51,172 nucleotides of DNA from Embleya scabrispora DSM 41855 (GTDB lineage: Bacteria > Actinomycetota > Actinomycetes > Streptomycetales > Streptomycetaceae), in contig NZ_KB889704.1 of NCBI RefSeq assembly GCF_000372745.1, forward strand, positions 1 to 51,172, in the 5' to 3' direction. The notes beneath the pieces were generated by a model. The model had not been told where the DNA came from, did no database searches, and saw only the letters and a list, made by a program, of their open reading frames with translations. This document shows, one piece after another, positions 15,088 to 23,312 of this stretch (positions within the stretch are counted from its first letter, which is position 1; each line of letters starts with the position of its first letter). The translations under genes were made by a program, and so were the position numbers.

Positions 15088-15534
15088 TTACCTTCCGGGA
15101 GGATACCCGAGCGGTGTTCGATGTTTCTACCAATACGCCGGTTTATAAAAATTGACCCCTAATGAGTCATTCTCCGCCGCAGTGAGCGATATGCGAGAGG
15201 AAAGACCGTTCCCGCGACCCCTTTTCCGCCATTTCCGTCTTCGCCGCAGCGGCACGACGGCTCGCGGCGGCACGGAAGGTGGGGGCAAGCATGACGCGCG
15301 CGGCGTGCCGATACCAGACCGGACGGCGGTGGACCTGCCACGCGCACGGGGTTGCCGAGGCGGCGGACGATCCGGGAGCGCCGGCGCCGCCGAGTCGTAC
15401 CCGTGGCTTGTTGATGCCGGTGGCGAGCCACGGCCGTCGGGCGGTTTGACCGCCGCGGTGCGCTCGGGGCGCGGGTCCGGGGCTCGGGCGGGTGCGGGGA
15501 TCCACCCGCGTGCGCCCAGGGTTGTGGGCCTGCT
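15088..15534. other. Upstream region of the LuxR gene
   Basis: Around 450 bases without a supported gene. The segment 15118-15172 is unusually AT-rich for this DNA and holds TTTATAAA (about 15142-15149) and a near-palindrome TGACCCCTAATGAGTCA (15153-15169), which suit a promoter and operator for the leftward LuxR gene. The rest (15180-15534) is GC-rich with low-complexity frames on both strands and no ribosome sites. Confidence 0.5.
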
Positions 15535-16122
15535 CTACGAAGCCGCCTGTCCGGCGGTACCGGGTCCGGCCGACGATGCCCGGGAATAGCCGCCGACCCC
15601 CGGCCGAGAAGCCGCCCCCGCGGCGAGCGGTTCGACGATTTCACGAAACGACCCGAAGGTGCCGCAGTGAAAAACCAGCGGCTCGGGCTCGTCCGGGTTC
15701 ACCCGCAGGCCGGTCACCTCGGCGATGATGACGACGTGATCTCCGGCGACATGCTCGACGTCGATCGAACACGACATCCAGGCGATCGCGTCACACAGTT
15801 CCGGCCCGGCCGCCGAATCGGTCCACCGGACACCGGCGAACCGATCGATCTCCTTGACCGAGAACTGCCGGCACAACTGCCCTTGACCGCTGCCGAGAAT
15901 GTTGGCGCAAAACCCGCCACTCCGCCGAAGATCGACGAGTGTCGACGACGTGTTTCCGACGCACACCATAACCAGCGGGGGTTTCAGGGAAACCGACATG
16001 AACGAGTTGCACGCCATACCGACGGGCCGGCCGAAGGGATCGGTGGTGGTGATTACCGTTACCCCGGTCGGCAGGTGTCCGAGGGCGCGCCGGAAATCCG
16101 TCGGGTCGAACGGGGCAACCAT
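15535..16122 (-). CDS. Flavin reductase (FMN-binding, DIM6/NTAB type)
   Basis: A 195-residue short-chain flavin reductase: FRRALGHLPTGVTVITT at the N-terminus, GRPVGMACNSFMSVSLKPPL in the flavin site, then SSTLVDLRRSGGFCANIL and LVFHCGTFGSF near the end. Such enzymes supply reduced FMN or FAD to two-component monooxygenases. ATG 16122 follows GAGGAG by seven bases. A much longer open frame upstream is composition-driven and is not used. No matching oxygenase component is adjacent; it may lie elsewhere in the PKS cluster. The C-terminal 25 residues are low-complexity Ala/Gly/Ser. Confidence 0.9.
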   Translation of the reverse strand: MVAPFDPTDFRRALGHLPTGVTVITTTDPFGRPVGMACNSFMSVSLKPPLVMVCVGNTSSTLVDLRRSGGFCANILGSGQGQLCRQFSVKEIDRFAGVRWTDSAAGPELCDAIAWMSCSIDVEHVAGDHVVIIAEVTGLRVNPDEPEPLVFHCGTFGSFREIVEPLAAGAASRPGVGGYSRASSAGPGTAGQAAS

Positions 16123-16320
16123 AACCGACTCCTCGAGTAGCCACTCCTCGAAGCATAATGAGCACTCTGAGCGCCGCGTTGGGACGAGCCACCAAGACCT
16201 CCGGCCGAAATTGGCCCGTCGGCGCAGTCGTCGGCCGGCCCGAAGGTGTTCACCGGGCCGCCGTGGCTCCCGAAACCCGGTGTCGCTCGGGGATGGCGAC
16301 GGCGGGCGCGGAAATGCGAA

Positions 16321-16349
16321 CGGGCCGACTCGGTGCACGAGCCGGCCCG
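16321..16349 (-). terminator. Hairpin terminator after the Pro-rich membrane protein gene
   Basis: A 12-base arm (16321-16332) pairs with 16338-16349, 11 of 12 matching, around the 5-base loop GTGCA. It lies about 25 bases past the stop of the leftward gene. Confidence 0.5.
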
Positions 16350-16375
16350 CCGGATACGCACGCGTCGCCCGTCGG

Positions 16376-17284
16376 TCACTTCTCCAGATCGGGGCGTACC
16401 CGCAGGGTCAGCGCCGACGCGGCGTCCAACGACGTCTCGTTGATCGCGTAGACGACTCCCACGGTGTCGGGGTCGGCCCACACGCACGTGGGCAGCGCCT
16501 TCCCGCCCGACCGGATGCTGGTACAGCGCAACACGCCACCGAGGGTGCCGGGGTCCATCTGCCGTACGTTGCCCACGTCGGCCGACTTCTCCTGCGCGCC
16601 GTCCTGCATGCCCGCGATGATCTGATCCATCACCAGCGCGGGCGACAGTTGCGGCGACGGATTGGCCATCACCATCACCAGCGCCGTCGGCGTGCCGGCC
16701 CCGGCCGGGCCGTAGGCGGCGACCTTGGAACCGGCCACCGCCTGCCGCCGGATGGTGGTCTGGAGCGGATAGGCGTCGTCGCCCATCCGGTCCAGACCGC
16801 CCGCCCGCGCGGGGGTGTCCACACCGCGCTTGGCCGTCGACGGCGTGCTCGTCGGCCGGGTCGGCGGCTCCGGCGGCGCCGGCGGCGCCGAGGTGGGCCG
16901 ACCGGTCACCGACGCCGAAGCCGACGAAGTGGGCTCGGCCACCGAGCTTTTGTCGTCGGAGGAAAACGCCCCGGTCGCCCCCAGCACGGCGACGGTACCC
17001 ACCGCCAGCACACCGACCACGGCCGCCACGATCACCCCGACCTTGGGCCCGCGCCGCTGCGGCGGCTGCGGGATGCCGTATCCGGGCGGCCCGTACATCG
17101 GCTGCCCGAACGGCGGCGGAGCCCCGTAGGGGTGGGCGCCCGGCTGGTGCGCCCCGGGCGGCGGGTAGGGCCCACCGTACGACTGGCCATGGGGCTGTGC
17201 CCCGTACGATCCCGGCGGCGGTCCATAGGGCCCACCACCGGGCGGCGGCGGCTGTTCGCCTCCCGCCGGCTGCTGAAACGACAC
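16376..17284 (-). CDS. Single-pass membrane protein with Pro/Gly/Tyr-rich cytoplasmic tail
   Basis: A 302-residue protein of unknown function. Residues 1-80 are a low-complexity Pro/Gly/Tyr tail (GPPPGSYGAQPHGQSYGGPY), 82-104 form one transmembrane helix (VGVIVAAVVGVLAVG...), and a Ser/Thr/Pro linker leads to an extracytoplasmic domain of ~130 residues. That domain has a Cys pair (CTSIRSGGKALPTC) that could form a disulfide. The architecture is common in actinobacterial envelope proteins. I chose GTG 17284 because GGGGAAG lies about six bases upstream; the longer upstream frame lacks a ribosome site. It is divergent from two genes encoding similarly tailed membrane proteins. Confidence 0.82.
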   Translation of the reverse strand: MSFQQPAGGEQPPPPGGGPYGPPPGSYGAQPHGQSYGGPYPPPGAHQPGAHPYGAPPPFGQPMYGPPGYGIPQPPQRRGPKVGVIVAAVVGVLAVGTVAVLGATGAFSSDDKSSVAEPTSSASASVTGRPTSAPPAPPEPPTRPTSTPSTAKRGVDTPARAGGLDRMGDDAYPLQTTIRRQAVAGSKVAAYGPAGAGTPTALVMVMANPSPQLSPALVMDQIIAGMQDGAQEKSADVGNVRQMDPGTLGGVLRCTSIRSGGKALPTCVWADPDTVGVVYAINETSLDAASALTLRVRPDLEK

Positions 17285-17588
17285 GATCCACTTCCCCGCT
17301 ACGACAACGACGTCGATCGACGCAACGCCATCCTGCCGCACCTCCACAAACCACCCACAGGGTGGTCCGCCCACCTCCCGGAGCCGGATGTCGAGCCCTC
17401 GCCGCCCCCGGCGCCCGGTCGGATCTTCCCTCGTGACGGCGAGGGTTCGCCCCCGGGCAGGGGGGCGATTGTCGGCGGGAGCGGGCCGGGGTCGGTACGG
17501 TGATCGACGCGGCGTTGCGTCGAGAGTGCCGGACGGCGGTCACGGCACGGGGTGAATTCGGGACAGGAACACGGGGGGCGCGATCGTC
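17285..17588. promoter_or_regulatory. Divergent promoter region with repeated inverted sites
   Basis: A 304-base gap between divergent membrane-protein genes. The 12-mer TCGACGCAACGC occurs at 17317-17328 and again inverted at 17512-17523. The first lies in a palindrome (CGTCGATCGACG, 17311-17322), the second in an inverted repeat (TCGACGC, six-base spacer, GCGTCGA; 17504-17523). A third inverted repeat, ACCACCC-ACA-GGGTGGT, occupies 17350-17366. This suggests one regulator acting on both directions. Confidence 0.5.
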
Positions 17589-17894
17589 ATGACGCACTCA
17601 TTGCCACCGCAGGGTCGGGGCCCGGGGCCGGCGCCCCAACCATGGGGCGGGGCCGCGCAGCCGCGGCCGGCGAGCGGGCCGGCCGCGCCGCGCAAGGGCC
17701 TGGTGATCGCGGTGAGCGTGCTGATCACCCTGGCGTCGGCGACCGCGATCGTGTTCCTGGTGCTGTGGTTGCACAACTTCGGCCAGTCGGTGGGCCCGGT
17801 GGACCGGAGCGACCTCAAGAAGGACCTGCCCGGTCCGCACAACGTCGGCCTCGGCGCTCCGGTGATACCCGGCACTTCGGGAGGTGTCGCGTGA
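17589..17894 (+). CDS. Small single-pass membrane protein
   Basis: A 101-residue protein of unknown function with a Pro/Gly-rich N-terminal tail (1-35), one strong transmembrane helix (37-60, LVIAVSVLITLASATAIVFL) and a short ~40-residue outer segment. No catalytic motif is visible. The stop overlaps the next start as GTGA, so the two proteins are probably made together and may interact through their membrane segments. ATG 17589 is preceded by GGGGGGCGCG. Confidence 0.72.
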   Translation: MTHSLPPQGRGPGPAPQPWGGAAQPRPASGPAAPRKGLVIAVSVLITLASATAIVFLVLWLHNFGQSVGPVDRSDLKKDLPGPHNVGLGAPVIPGTSGGVA

Positions 17895-19753
17895 GCACCC
17901 CGCAGCACCCGCAGGCTCCCGACGGCGTCCCGGACCCGCGGGACCCGTGGGAGGAGCAACGGCGGGCCCGGGCCGGGCAGTCCACGCCGCCGCCGTTCGC
18001 ACCGCCGGCGGCGGCCGGGACGCCCCCGCCGTTCGCGCCGCCTCCGTCGGCCACGACGCCTCCGGCGTTCGCACCGCCGGATCGGGCACGGCAGCAGCCC
18101 CAACCGCACATCCCGACCCAGGCCGGGCCGCAACCGCAGGCACAACCCCCGGCGCAGACACAGCCACGCCCCGCGCCGTTCCCGAACGCCTCGGGCGGCG
18201 GCTTCGTCGCCAACCCCAACCTGCCGCTGCACGATCCGTATCCGCAGCCCGCGCCCTACCCGCAGCCGCATCCACCCGGGTACGCCGGGCCGGCCGGCGC
18301 CGGCTCACCGTTCCCGCCGACACCGGCCCCGATGCCGCTGCAACCCACGCCCTCGACACACCACTTCGTCTTCGGCCCGCCGCTCGACCCGAGCCGGATC
18401 CGGCCCGCGCGCGATCGGCCGGTCCTGCTCCGCAGCACGATCTGGGCCCTGGTGGTACTCGCGATCGCGAGCGTCGGCGCGGTCCGCCAGGCCGTCCGCC
18501 ACCCCAACGGCTACGACAACACCGGCGAACGCGTCGCGGTCGCCTGGGCATTGAAGGAGGGTCGGGACGGTCCCAAGCCCGCCGGGGTCGCGGCCGGCAA
18601 CCCGCGCACACTGGAGGGCACCTGGTTCCAGGGCGACACCGTGGTCCGCTCGGAGCGCGCCCGCGTGGTCGCGTATCGCGTGGACAGCGGGGCCACCGTC
18701 TGGGAGAAACCGCTCCCGAACGGCGCCGCGATGTGCGCCGCGGGCGCCGAGACCGACGGACCGATCGCCGTCGTCGTCTACGGGGTCGGCACCGCCTGCG
18801 ACCGGATCGCGGGCATCGACATCACCTCCGGCACCGAGGTGTGGAGCAAGCCGCGCGCCGCCAAGGACGCCCCGGCCCGCGAGCGCGTGGCCGTCTCGCG
18901 CGGCGTCGCGGTCAGCGGCGACACCGCGTTCCGGATCAAGGACGGCGCCCAACTGTGGGTCGCCGACCGCACCTTCGCGGCGGGCTGCCACGTCACCGGC
19001 TTCCGCGGCGGGCCCGCGCTCGTCGCCAACGGACTGTGCGGGACCACCGACGCGGTCTGGGCCGTGGATCCGCTCACCGGTAAGCCGGCCTGGGTGCACA
19101 AACTGCCCAAGGACGGCACGGTCCCCCAGGGCGGATCGCCGGTGGTCGCCACCTCCCCCGTGATCGTCGACGAGCCGAACACGCCGGGCGGGCCGGCCCG
19201 GCTGATCGTGCTGTCCGACCGCGGTGAGCCCGCCTTCCCGATCGAGGCGGGCGGCCCGCTGATCGGCGACGCGCGCGACGACGCACACAAGGACACGCAC
19301 GACGCCGCGCCGCGCATCCTCGCCGACCGACGCACGATCTACGTGCCCGGCAACAACGGGCAGTCCGTGCATGCGTCGAACGCGCCCGGGGCCAACCAGA
19401 TCATCGCGGTCGACCGGGCGAGCGGCCGGGTGCGCTGGATCTCCGCGCTGCCCGCCGCCGTGCAACTGGTGCGCCTGAGCGTGGACAGCAAGGCCGCGCC
19501 GATCGCGATAGACCCGGACGGCGGCTTGCGAGTGTGGGTCAACGCCCGAGGCAGCAAGCCGCCGCGCCTGGTCCGCTTCGACCCGGAGACCGGTCACATC
19601 CGGGTCCTCGACGAGTATCCGCTGCGGCTGGGCGTCTCCCTGGCCGACGCGATGCCCAGGCCCTTCGAGCACGACGGCCGACTGTTCCTGGTCGACGAGA
19701 GCACCGCCGGCCTCGGCTACCGCCTGATCGCCGGCGCGCGAAGCAAGCCCTAG
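17891..19753 (+). CDS. Membrane-anchored PQQ-type beta-propeller protein with Pro-rich tail
   Basis: A 620-residue protein. Residues 1-170 are a Pro/Gln-rich cytoplasmic tail with imperfect repeats of PPPFAPP; 180-198 form a single transmembrane helix (LRSTIWALVVLAIASVGAV). The remaining ~420 residues look like a PQQ-type beta-propeller: recurring blades such as VVAYRVDSGATVWEKPL, IAGIDITSGTEVWSKP, VWAVDPLTGKPAWVHKL and IIAVDRASGRVRWIS. PQQ is unlikely to be bound; actinobacterial relatives are thought to be structural or sensory. The GTG start overlaps the preceding stop by four bases. Two Cys (in AAMCAAG and GTACDRI) may pair. Function is unknown. Confidence 0.85.
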   Translation: MSTPQHPQAPDGVPDPRDPWEEQRRARAGQSTPPPFAPPAAAGTPPPFAPPPSATTPPAFAPPDRARQQPQPHIPTQAGPQPQAQPPAQTQPRPAPFPNASGGGFVANPNLPLHDPYPQPAPYPQPHPPGYAGPAGAGSPFPPTPAPMPLQPTPSTHHFVFGPPLDPSRIRPARDRPVLLRSTIWALVVLAIASVGAVRQAVRHPNGYDNTGERVAVAWALKEGRDGPKPAGVAAGNPRTLEGTWFQGDTVVRSERARVVAYRVDSGATVWEKPLPNGAAMCAAGAETDGPIAVVVYGVGTACDRIAGIDITSGTEVWSKPRAAKDAPARERVAVSRGVAVSGDTAFRIKDGAQLWVADRTFAAGCHVTGFRGGPALVANGLCGTTDAVWAVDPLTGKPAWVHKLPKDGTVPQGGSPVVATSPVIVDEPNTPGGPARLIVLSDRGEPAFPIEAGGPLIGDARDDAHKDTHDAAPRILADRRTIYVPGNNGQSVHASNAPGANQIIAVDRASGRVRWISALPAAVQLVRLSVDSKAAPIAIDPDGGLRVWVNARGSKPPRLVRFDPETGHIRVLDEYPLRLGVSLADAMPRPFEHDGRLFLVDESTAGLGYRLIAGARSKP

Positions 19754-19791
19754 CCGGTCCCGGGAATGCGGGCCCGACACGGGTGCCCGAA

Positions 19792-19834
19792 GGCTCGGCG
19801 CGCACGTCCGGTGAACCGGCATCCGCGCCGAGCC
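19792..19834. terminator. Convergent terminator with nested hairpin
   Basis: GGCTCGGCGCG (19792-19802) pairs perfectly with CGCGCCGAGCC (19824-19834), an 11-bp stem; the loop contains a second small hairpin (CCGGTGAACCGG). It lies between convergent genes and probably works on both strands. Confidence 0.65.
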
Positions 19835-19917
19835 CTCAGCTCCATCCCCGGACCGCGTCGCGGTCCGTTATCCGCGCCGAGCCTCAGCTCGGTCCCCGAA
19901 CCGCGTCGCGGGTCTGT
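19821..19917. repeat. Tandem ~49-bp imperfect repeat
   Basis: Two adjacent copies (19821-19869 and 19870-19917) begin ATCCGCGCCGAGCC and end in CCGCGTCGCGG plus a few bases. Both contain CGCGCCGAGCC, so either can pair with the arm at 19792-19802. Copy 1 also holds an 8-bp perfect hairpin (19849-19867). Copy 2 overlaps the 3' end of the leftward membrane-protein gene, so that protein's last residues are repeat-derived. Confidence 0.7.
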
Positions 19918-20876
19918 GGCGACCGTGAACCCCACGGACCGCTGCGCCAGGTGATCCCGTTCCAGCGGCCGAGTCGGCGAATCTCCCAGATGCTCAGCGC
20001 GGTGATGATCGCCGAACCGCCGACACCGACGACGGCCTTGATGTTGTCCGGCACGATGTTCGAGCCCGCGAACAGCGGGTTGTCGGTCTTGACCAGCATG
20101 TCGGTGAGCGTGAACGTCCAGGCCAGCCACATCGCCATCAGCGCGGGCAGGATCGGGTGCCCGTCCGCCGCCGAGAACAGATGTTGCGCCACCTGCCAGA
20201 TGGCCACCAGGGCGAACCCGAAGACCCAGATTCCGGCGACCATGGACACCCACGACAACACCAGTTGCACCGTGGTCCCGTCCGTGCGCAGCGTGTTGAT
20301 GTCGGCGCCGAGGCCCGCGCCCTTGCGGCAACCCCAGGCCAGTGCGATGCCCAGTATCGGGACGATCAGGAAAAGCCCGACCGAGCGGATCGGATGGATC
20401 AACTGCCGCATGGTCAGCGAGCGCAGGTGCGGCCGGGCGCAGAGCACGAGCAGAAAGCCCATCAGCAGGATGCCGACGATGCCGTACAGCGGCAGCAGCA
20501 CGAGCCGGCGCACCATCGCCGACGCCAGTTCGGAGACCACCTGGGCACCCTGCACCTTGGTGGTGGTGCCGGCCGCCTCGCCGGAGGTGTGCGTGCGCTC
20601 CTGGTACAGCCCGCGCAGGAACACGGCCAGCACGATCGTCAGGCCGAGCCAGGCGCGCACCCGGTTGAGGTTGCCCATCAGCCCGTCCGGCTTGCCGATC
20701 CGGTGCGCCGGGCGCAACATCCGGTGCGCGAGCACGCCGGGGACGACCACCGAGGCGACGTTGGCGATCCAGCGTCGCTCGATCTGCGCGGGTGTCTCGA
20801 CGGCCGCGTGCGCGGGCGTGTGCCCGGGTGTGTATGGGTGTGGAAGCGTGTGTGCGTGCTGGCCGGCATGGGCCAT
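19884..20876 (-). CDS. Polytopic membrane protein with His-rich N-terminus
   Basis: A 330-residue protein of unknown function. The first 23 residues contain six His (MAHAGQHAHTLPHPYTPGHT...), which could bind a metal or merely be flexible. Around five to six hydrophobic helices follow (for example LVLLPLYGIVGILLMGFLLV, GLFLIVPILGIALAWG, VLSWVSMVAGIWVFGFALVA). No enzymatic motif is apparent. GGGGAGG lies nine bases before ATG 20876. The last ~12 residues are encoded by one copy of a tandem repeat, so the C-terminus may be variable between strains. Monocistronic. Confidence 0.78.
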   Translation of the reverse strand: MAHAGQHAHTLPHPYTPGHTPAHAAVETPAQIERRWIANVASVVVPGVLAHRMLRPAHRIGKPDGLMGNLNRVRAWLGLTIVLAVFLRGLYQERTHTSGEAAGTTTKVQGAQVVSELASAMVRRLVLLPLYGIVGILLMGFLLVLCARPHLRSLTMRQLIHPIRSVGLFLIVPILGIALAWGCRKGAGLGADINTLRTDGTTVQLVLSWVSMVAGIWVFGFALVAIWQVAQHLFSAADGHPILPALMAMWLAWTFTLTDMLVKTDNPLFAGSNIVPDNIKAVVGVGGSAIITALSIWEIRRLGRWNGITWRSGPWGSRSPQTRDAVRGPS

Positions 20877-20933
20877 CGGTCGGAACCTCCCCGCAGAACG
20901 ACCGGCTCGGGCCGCACCACGTTAGCAACGCGC

Positions 20934-20951
20934 GCCCGCTGCCACGCGGGC
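20934..20951 (-). terminator. Short hairpin after the luciferase-like gene
   Basis: GCCCGC and GCGGGC form a 6-bp stem with a six-base loop, 18 bases past the stop of the leftward gene. It is short, so confidence is modest. Confidence 0.4.
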
Positions 20952-20968
20952 CTGTCCGCAAGGCGGGC

Positions 20969-22003
20969 TCAACGGGTGACGCCGGCGCCGATCCGGGGCA
21001 CGATGCCCGCGAGTTCGGCCAGGCGTCGGGCCGAGTCCAGTCGGCCGGCCCGGTCGTAGGAGCTCGTGGTCACCAGGAATTCGTCCGCGCCGGTACGGGC
21101 GAACAGGGCGGCCAGTTCGCCGGCCACGGTCTCGGCGGTGCCGTGGATCTGATCACGGAGCGCGGCCTCCAGATGCTCTCGCTCGCGGGGGCTCATCGCG
21201 GTCGCGCGGATCCGCTTCGCCGGGATCAGCGGCGGGAAGGTGCCCCGGCTGCGCGAGTACGCGGCGGCCCATGCCTCGGGCAGCAGCAGGTCGTGGGCCG
21301 CCTCCTCGGTGTCCGCGACCGCGATCGTGCCGGCCACCACGACGTAGGGCCGCGCCGACCACTCGGACGGGCGAAAGGCGCTTCGGTAGCGCTCGATCGC
21401 GCTCGACATGCGCTCCTCGCCGATCGCCGCGGCGACCACGAGCGGCACTCCGGCCGACGCCGCGTGGTCCGCGCCCGCCCCGGTGGCCAGCACGAAGGGG
21501 GTCGGGCGCAATCCCTCGGCCGGTCGGGCGTGCACTCCGGGGTGCACGTCCTGGGTGCCCAGGAAGTAGCCGAGCAGTTCGGCCAGGCGGTCCGGGAAGT
21601 CCTCGGCCGCGTCCTTGCCCCGGCCCAGCGCGGCCCGGATCCCGTCGGTGAAGCCCACCGACCGACCCACGCCCAGGTCGATCCGTCCCGGGTACAACGA
21701 TTCGAGCACGCCGAACTGCTCGGCCACCACGAGCGGTTGATGATTGGGCAGCATCACCCCACCGGTGCCGACCCGGATCCGCTCGGTGACCGCGGCCACC
21801 GCTGCGGCCAGCACGGTGGGGGCCGACCCGGCCACGCCCGGCACGCTGTGATGCTCGGCGACCCAGAAGCGGTGGTACCCCAGACGCTCCACGTCGCGCG
21901 CGAATGCCACGGCGTGGCGCAGCGCCGAGGCGGGGTGCTCCCCTTCCAGGGTGAGCGACCTGTCGAGCACGGAGAACCGGACACCCGGTGGCAACACGTT
22001 CAC
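20969..22003 (-). CDS. Luciferase-like flavin-dependent oxidoreductase (MsnO8-like)
   Basis: About 344 residues of the bacterial luciferase-like (LLM) family: FSVLDRSLT at the start, GYHRFWVAEHHSVPGVAGSAP, RIRVGTGGVMLPNHQPLVVAEQFG and YPGRIDLGVGRSVGFT, a pattern I associate with the MsnO8-type subfamily. These use FMNH2 or F420 to oxidise small organic substrates. The start is uncertain: GTG 22003 or GTG 21997, both with weak ribosome sites; the much longer upstream frame is Arg/Pro-rich noise. It lies downstream of the amidase gene in the same direction, but 290 bases with a hairpin separate them, so co-transcription is doubtful. Confidence 0.88.
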   Translation of the reverse strand: MNVLPPGVRFSVLDRSLTLEGEHPASALRHAVAFARDVERLGYHRFWVAEHHSVPGVAGSAPTVLAAAVAAVTERIRVGTGGVMLPNHQPLVVAEQFGVLESLYPGRIDLGVGRSVGFTDGIRAALGRGKDAAEDFPDRLAELLGYFLGTQDVHPGVHARPAEGLRPTPFVLATGAGADHAASAGVPLVVAAAIGEERMSSAIERYRSAFRPSEWSARPYVVVAGTIAVADTEEAAHDLLLPEAWAAAYSRSRGTFPPLIPAKRIRATAMSPREREHLEAALRDQIHGTAETVAGELAALFARTGADEFLVTTSSYDRAGRLDSARRLAELAGIVPRIGAGVTR

Positions 22004-22090
22004 ACGAGTGGCAACACCCACACGGGCCGGGAATTCCCGCCGCACCGGCTCACCCGGCCGGCACCCCGGGACGAGAGGTGCCGGCCGCCG

Positions 22091-22107
22091 GCCCGCCTGT
22101 GGCGGGC
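22091..22107 (-). terminator. Hairpin in the GC-rich gap after the amidase gene
   Basis: GCCCGCC-TGT-GGCGGGC is a perfect 7-bp stem with a three-base loop. The surrounding 22004-22292 gap is extremely GC-rich, holds several further short inverted repeats and no supported gene. Confidence 0.4.
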
Positions 22108-22292
22108 ATCCCCGGGCCCCCCTGAGGGGATCCGCGTCGGCGGACGCGTCCTTCCCGGGGGTGTCCCCCAGCCCGCCCGGCGCGGCCGGTCGGCCGCCGC
22201 CGGGCACCGGGAACCGGTGGCCCCTCCGGTCCCGGAGTCGGGGCACCGGGACGGGACTTGGGACCTCGCCGGTCCCGGCCGGTGCCGGGGCC

Positions 22293-23312
22293 TCAGCGCT
22301 CGGCCAGGTAGGCCGCCGCAACCGCCCGCAGGTGGTCGTGCCGCCCCTCGTAGGCCCGGTGTCGGCCGAGCAGGGCCTTGGGCAACTTGCCGACCATCGT
22401 GTAGTTGGTGTCGCACACGTTGGCGGCCGGGGCCAGGCCGGCCTGGCTGACCAATTGGTAGGCGTCGAGCAGTTCCAGGTCGAGCAGGCCCGCCGTCCAG
22501 TCCACCAGGTCGCGCTGGCTGATCCGGAAGGCGTCCTCCAGCGGCCGGGCCGACCCGGTGGTGAGCAGGTGGTCGTCGTTCTCCAGGCGCGGCGACACCG
22601 GCGCGCCGCCCTTGATCAGGTCGACCACGATCACCGTGCGCATCGCCGCCTCGACCGCGGTCCCGCACACCTCTCCCTCGCCCTGTCGGGCGTGGCCGTC
22701 GCCGATCGAGAGCATGCCGCCCGCGACGTTGACGCCGAAGTACGCGGTGGTGCCGGCCCGCATCTCGGGCGTGTCCATGTTGCCGCCGTGCGCACCCGGG
22801 GTGATCGACATCAGCGTCTCGCCGCCGGCCGGTGCGACGCCGACCGTGCCGTGCATCGGGTCCAGCGGCATCTCCACCGTGAAGTCGCTCCTGCGGGCCC
22901 GGAAGCGGCAGACGCCGGCCTCGACGTCCAGGTCGTAGACCCACACGCGTTCCTCCAGCGGAGCGTGCAGCATCGCCGTGGTGGGCGTCGCGGTCAGCGC
23001 GCCGAAGTGCGGGAAGGTGCTGGAGATGCCCCAGTCGCGGGCGGGCGTGATGTCCACGAAGTGCACCGCGAGGGTGTCACCGGGTTCGGCGCCCTCGACC
23101 GCGATCGGCCCGGTGACCGGGTTGAGGTAGGGGAAGGTGCACACCGCGCTGGGCAGGTCGTCGACGCCCCTGACGTTCCCGCCGAAGCAGTCCTCGGTGG
23201 ACAACTCGACGATGGTGCCGGGGCGGACCGTCACAAGGGGGCGGCGCCCGCCGAAGGTGTAGGCGTACTGGTGGTAGGTCGGCCTCAGGGAGACGACTTC
23301 GAGCAGGGTCAT
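22293..23312 (-). CDS. Acetamidase/formamidase family amidohydrolase
   Basis: A 339-residue member of the FmdA/AmdA family, which hydrolyses formamide or acetamide to the acid and ammonia. Seen motifs: STEDCFGGNVRG near residue 40, GPIAVEGAEPGDTLAVHF, the family core GGNMDT and AYFGVNVAGGMLSIGDGHA with likely metal-binding Asp and His, and GEVCGTAVE. Length is somewhat below the ~400 of classical formamidases and fits the shorter actinobacterial group. The start overlaps the permease stop as ATGA, so permease and amidase are translated together. Substrate is inferred from family and context. Confidence 0.92.
   Translation of the reverse strand: MTLLEVVSLRPTYHQYAYTFGGRRPLVTVRPGTIVELSTEDCFGGNVRGVDDLPSAVCTFPYLNPVTGPIAVEGAEPGDTLAVHFVDITPARDWGISSTFPHFGALTATPTTAMLHAPLEERVWVYDLDVEAGVCRFRARRSDFTVEMPLDPMHGTVGVAPAGGETLMSITPGAHGGNMDTPEMRAGTTAYFGVNVAGGMLSIGDGHARQGEGEVCGTAVEAAMRTVIVVDLIKGGAPVSPRLENDDHLLTTGSARPLEDAFRISQRDLVDWTAGLLDLELLDAYQLVSQAGLAPAANVCDTNYTMVGKLPKALLGRHRAYEGRHDHLRAVAAAYLAER

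Noticed and set aside
15152-15589. Open frames between the LuxR gene and the flavin reductase
   Set aside because: Both strands are open but low-complexity, overlap the reductase end, and lack ribosome sites.
22004-22321. N-terminal extension of the luciferase-like protein
   Set aside because: The extra ~100 residues are Pro/Arg/Gly noise. The family begins near FSVLDRS, so GTG 22003 or 21997 is more likely.
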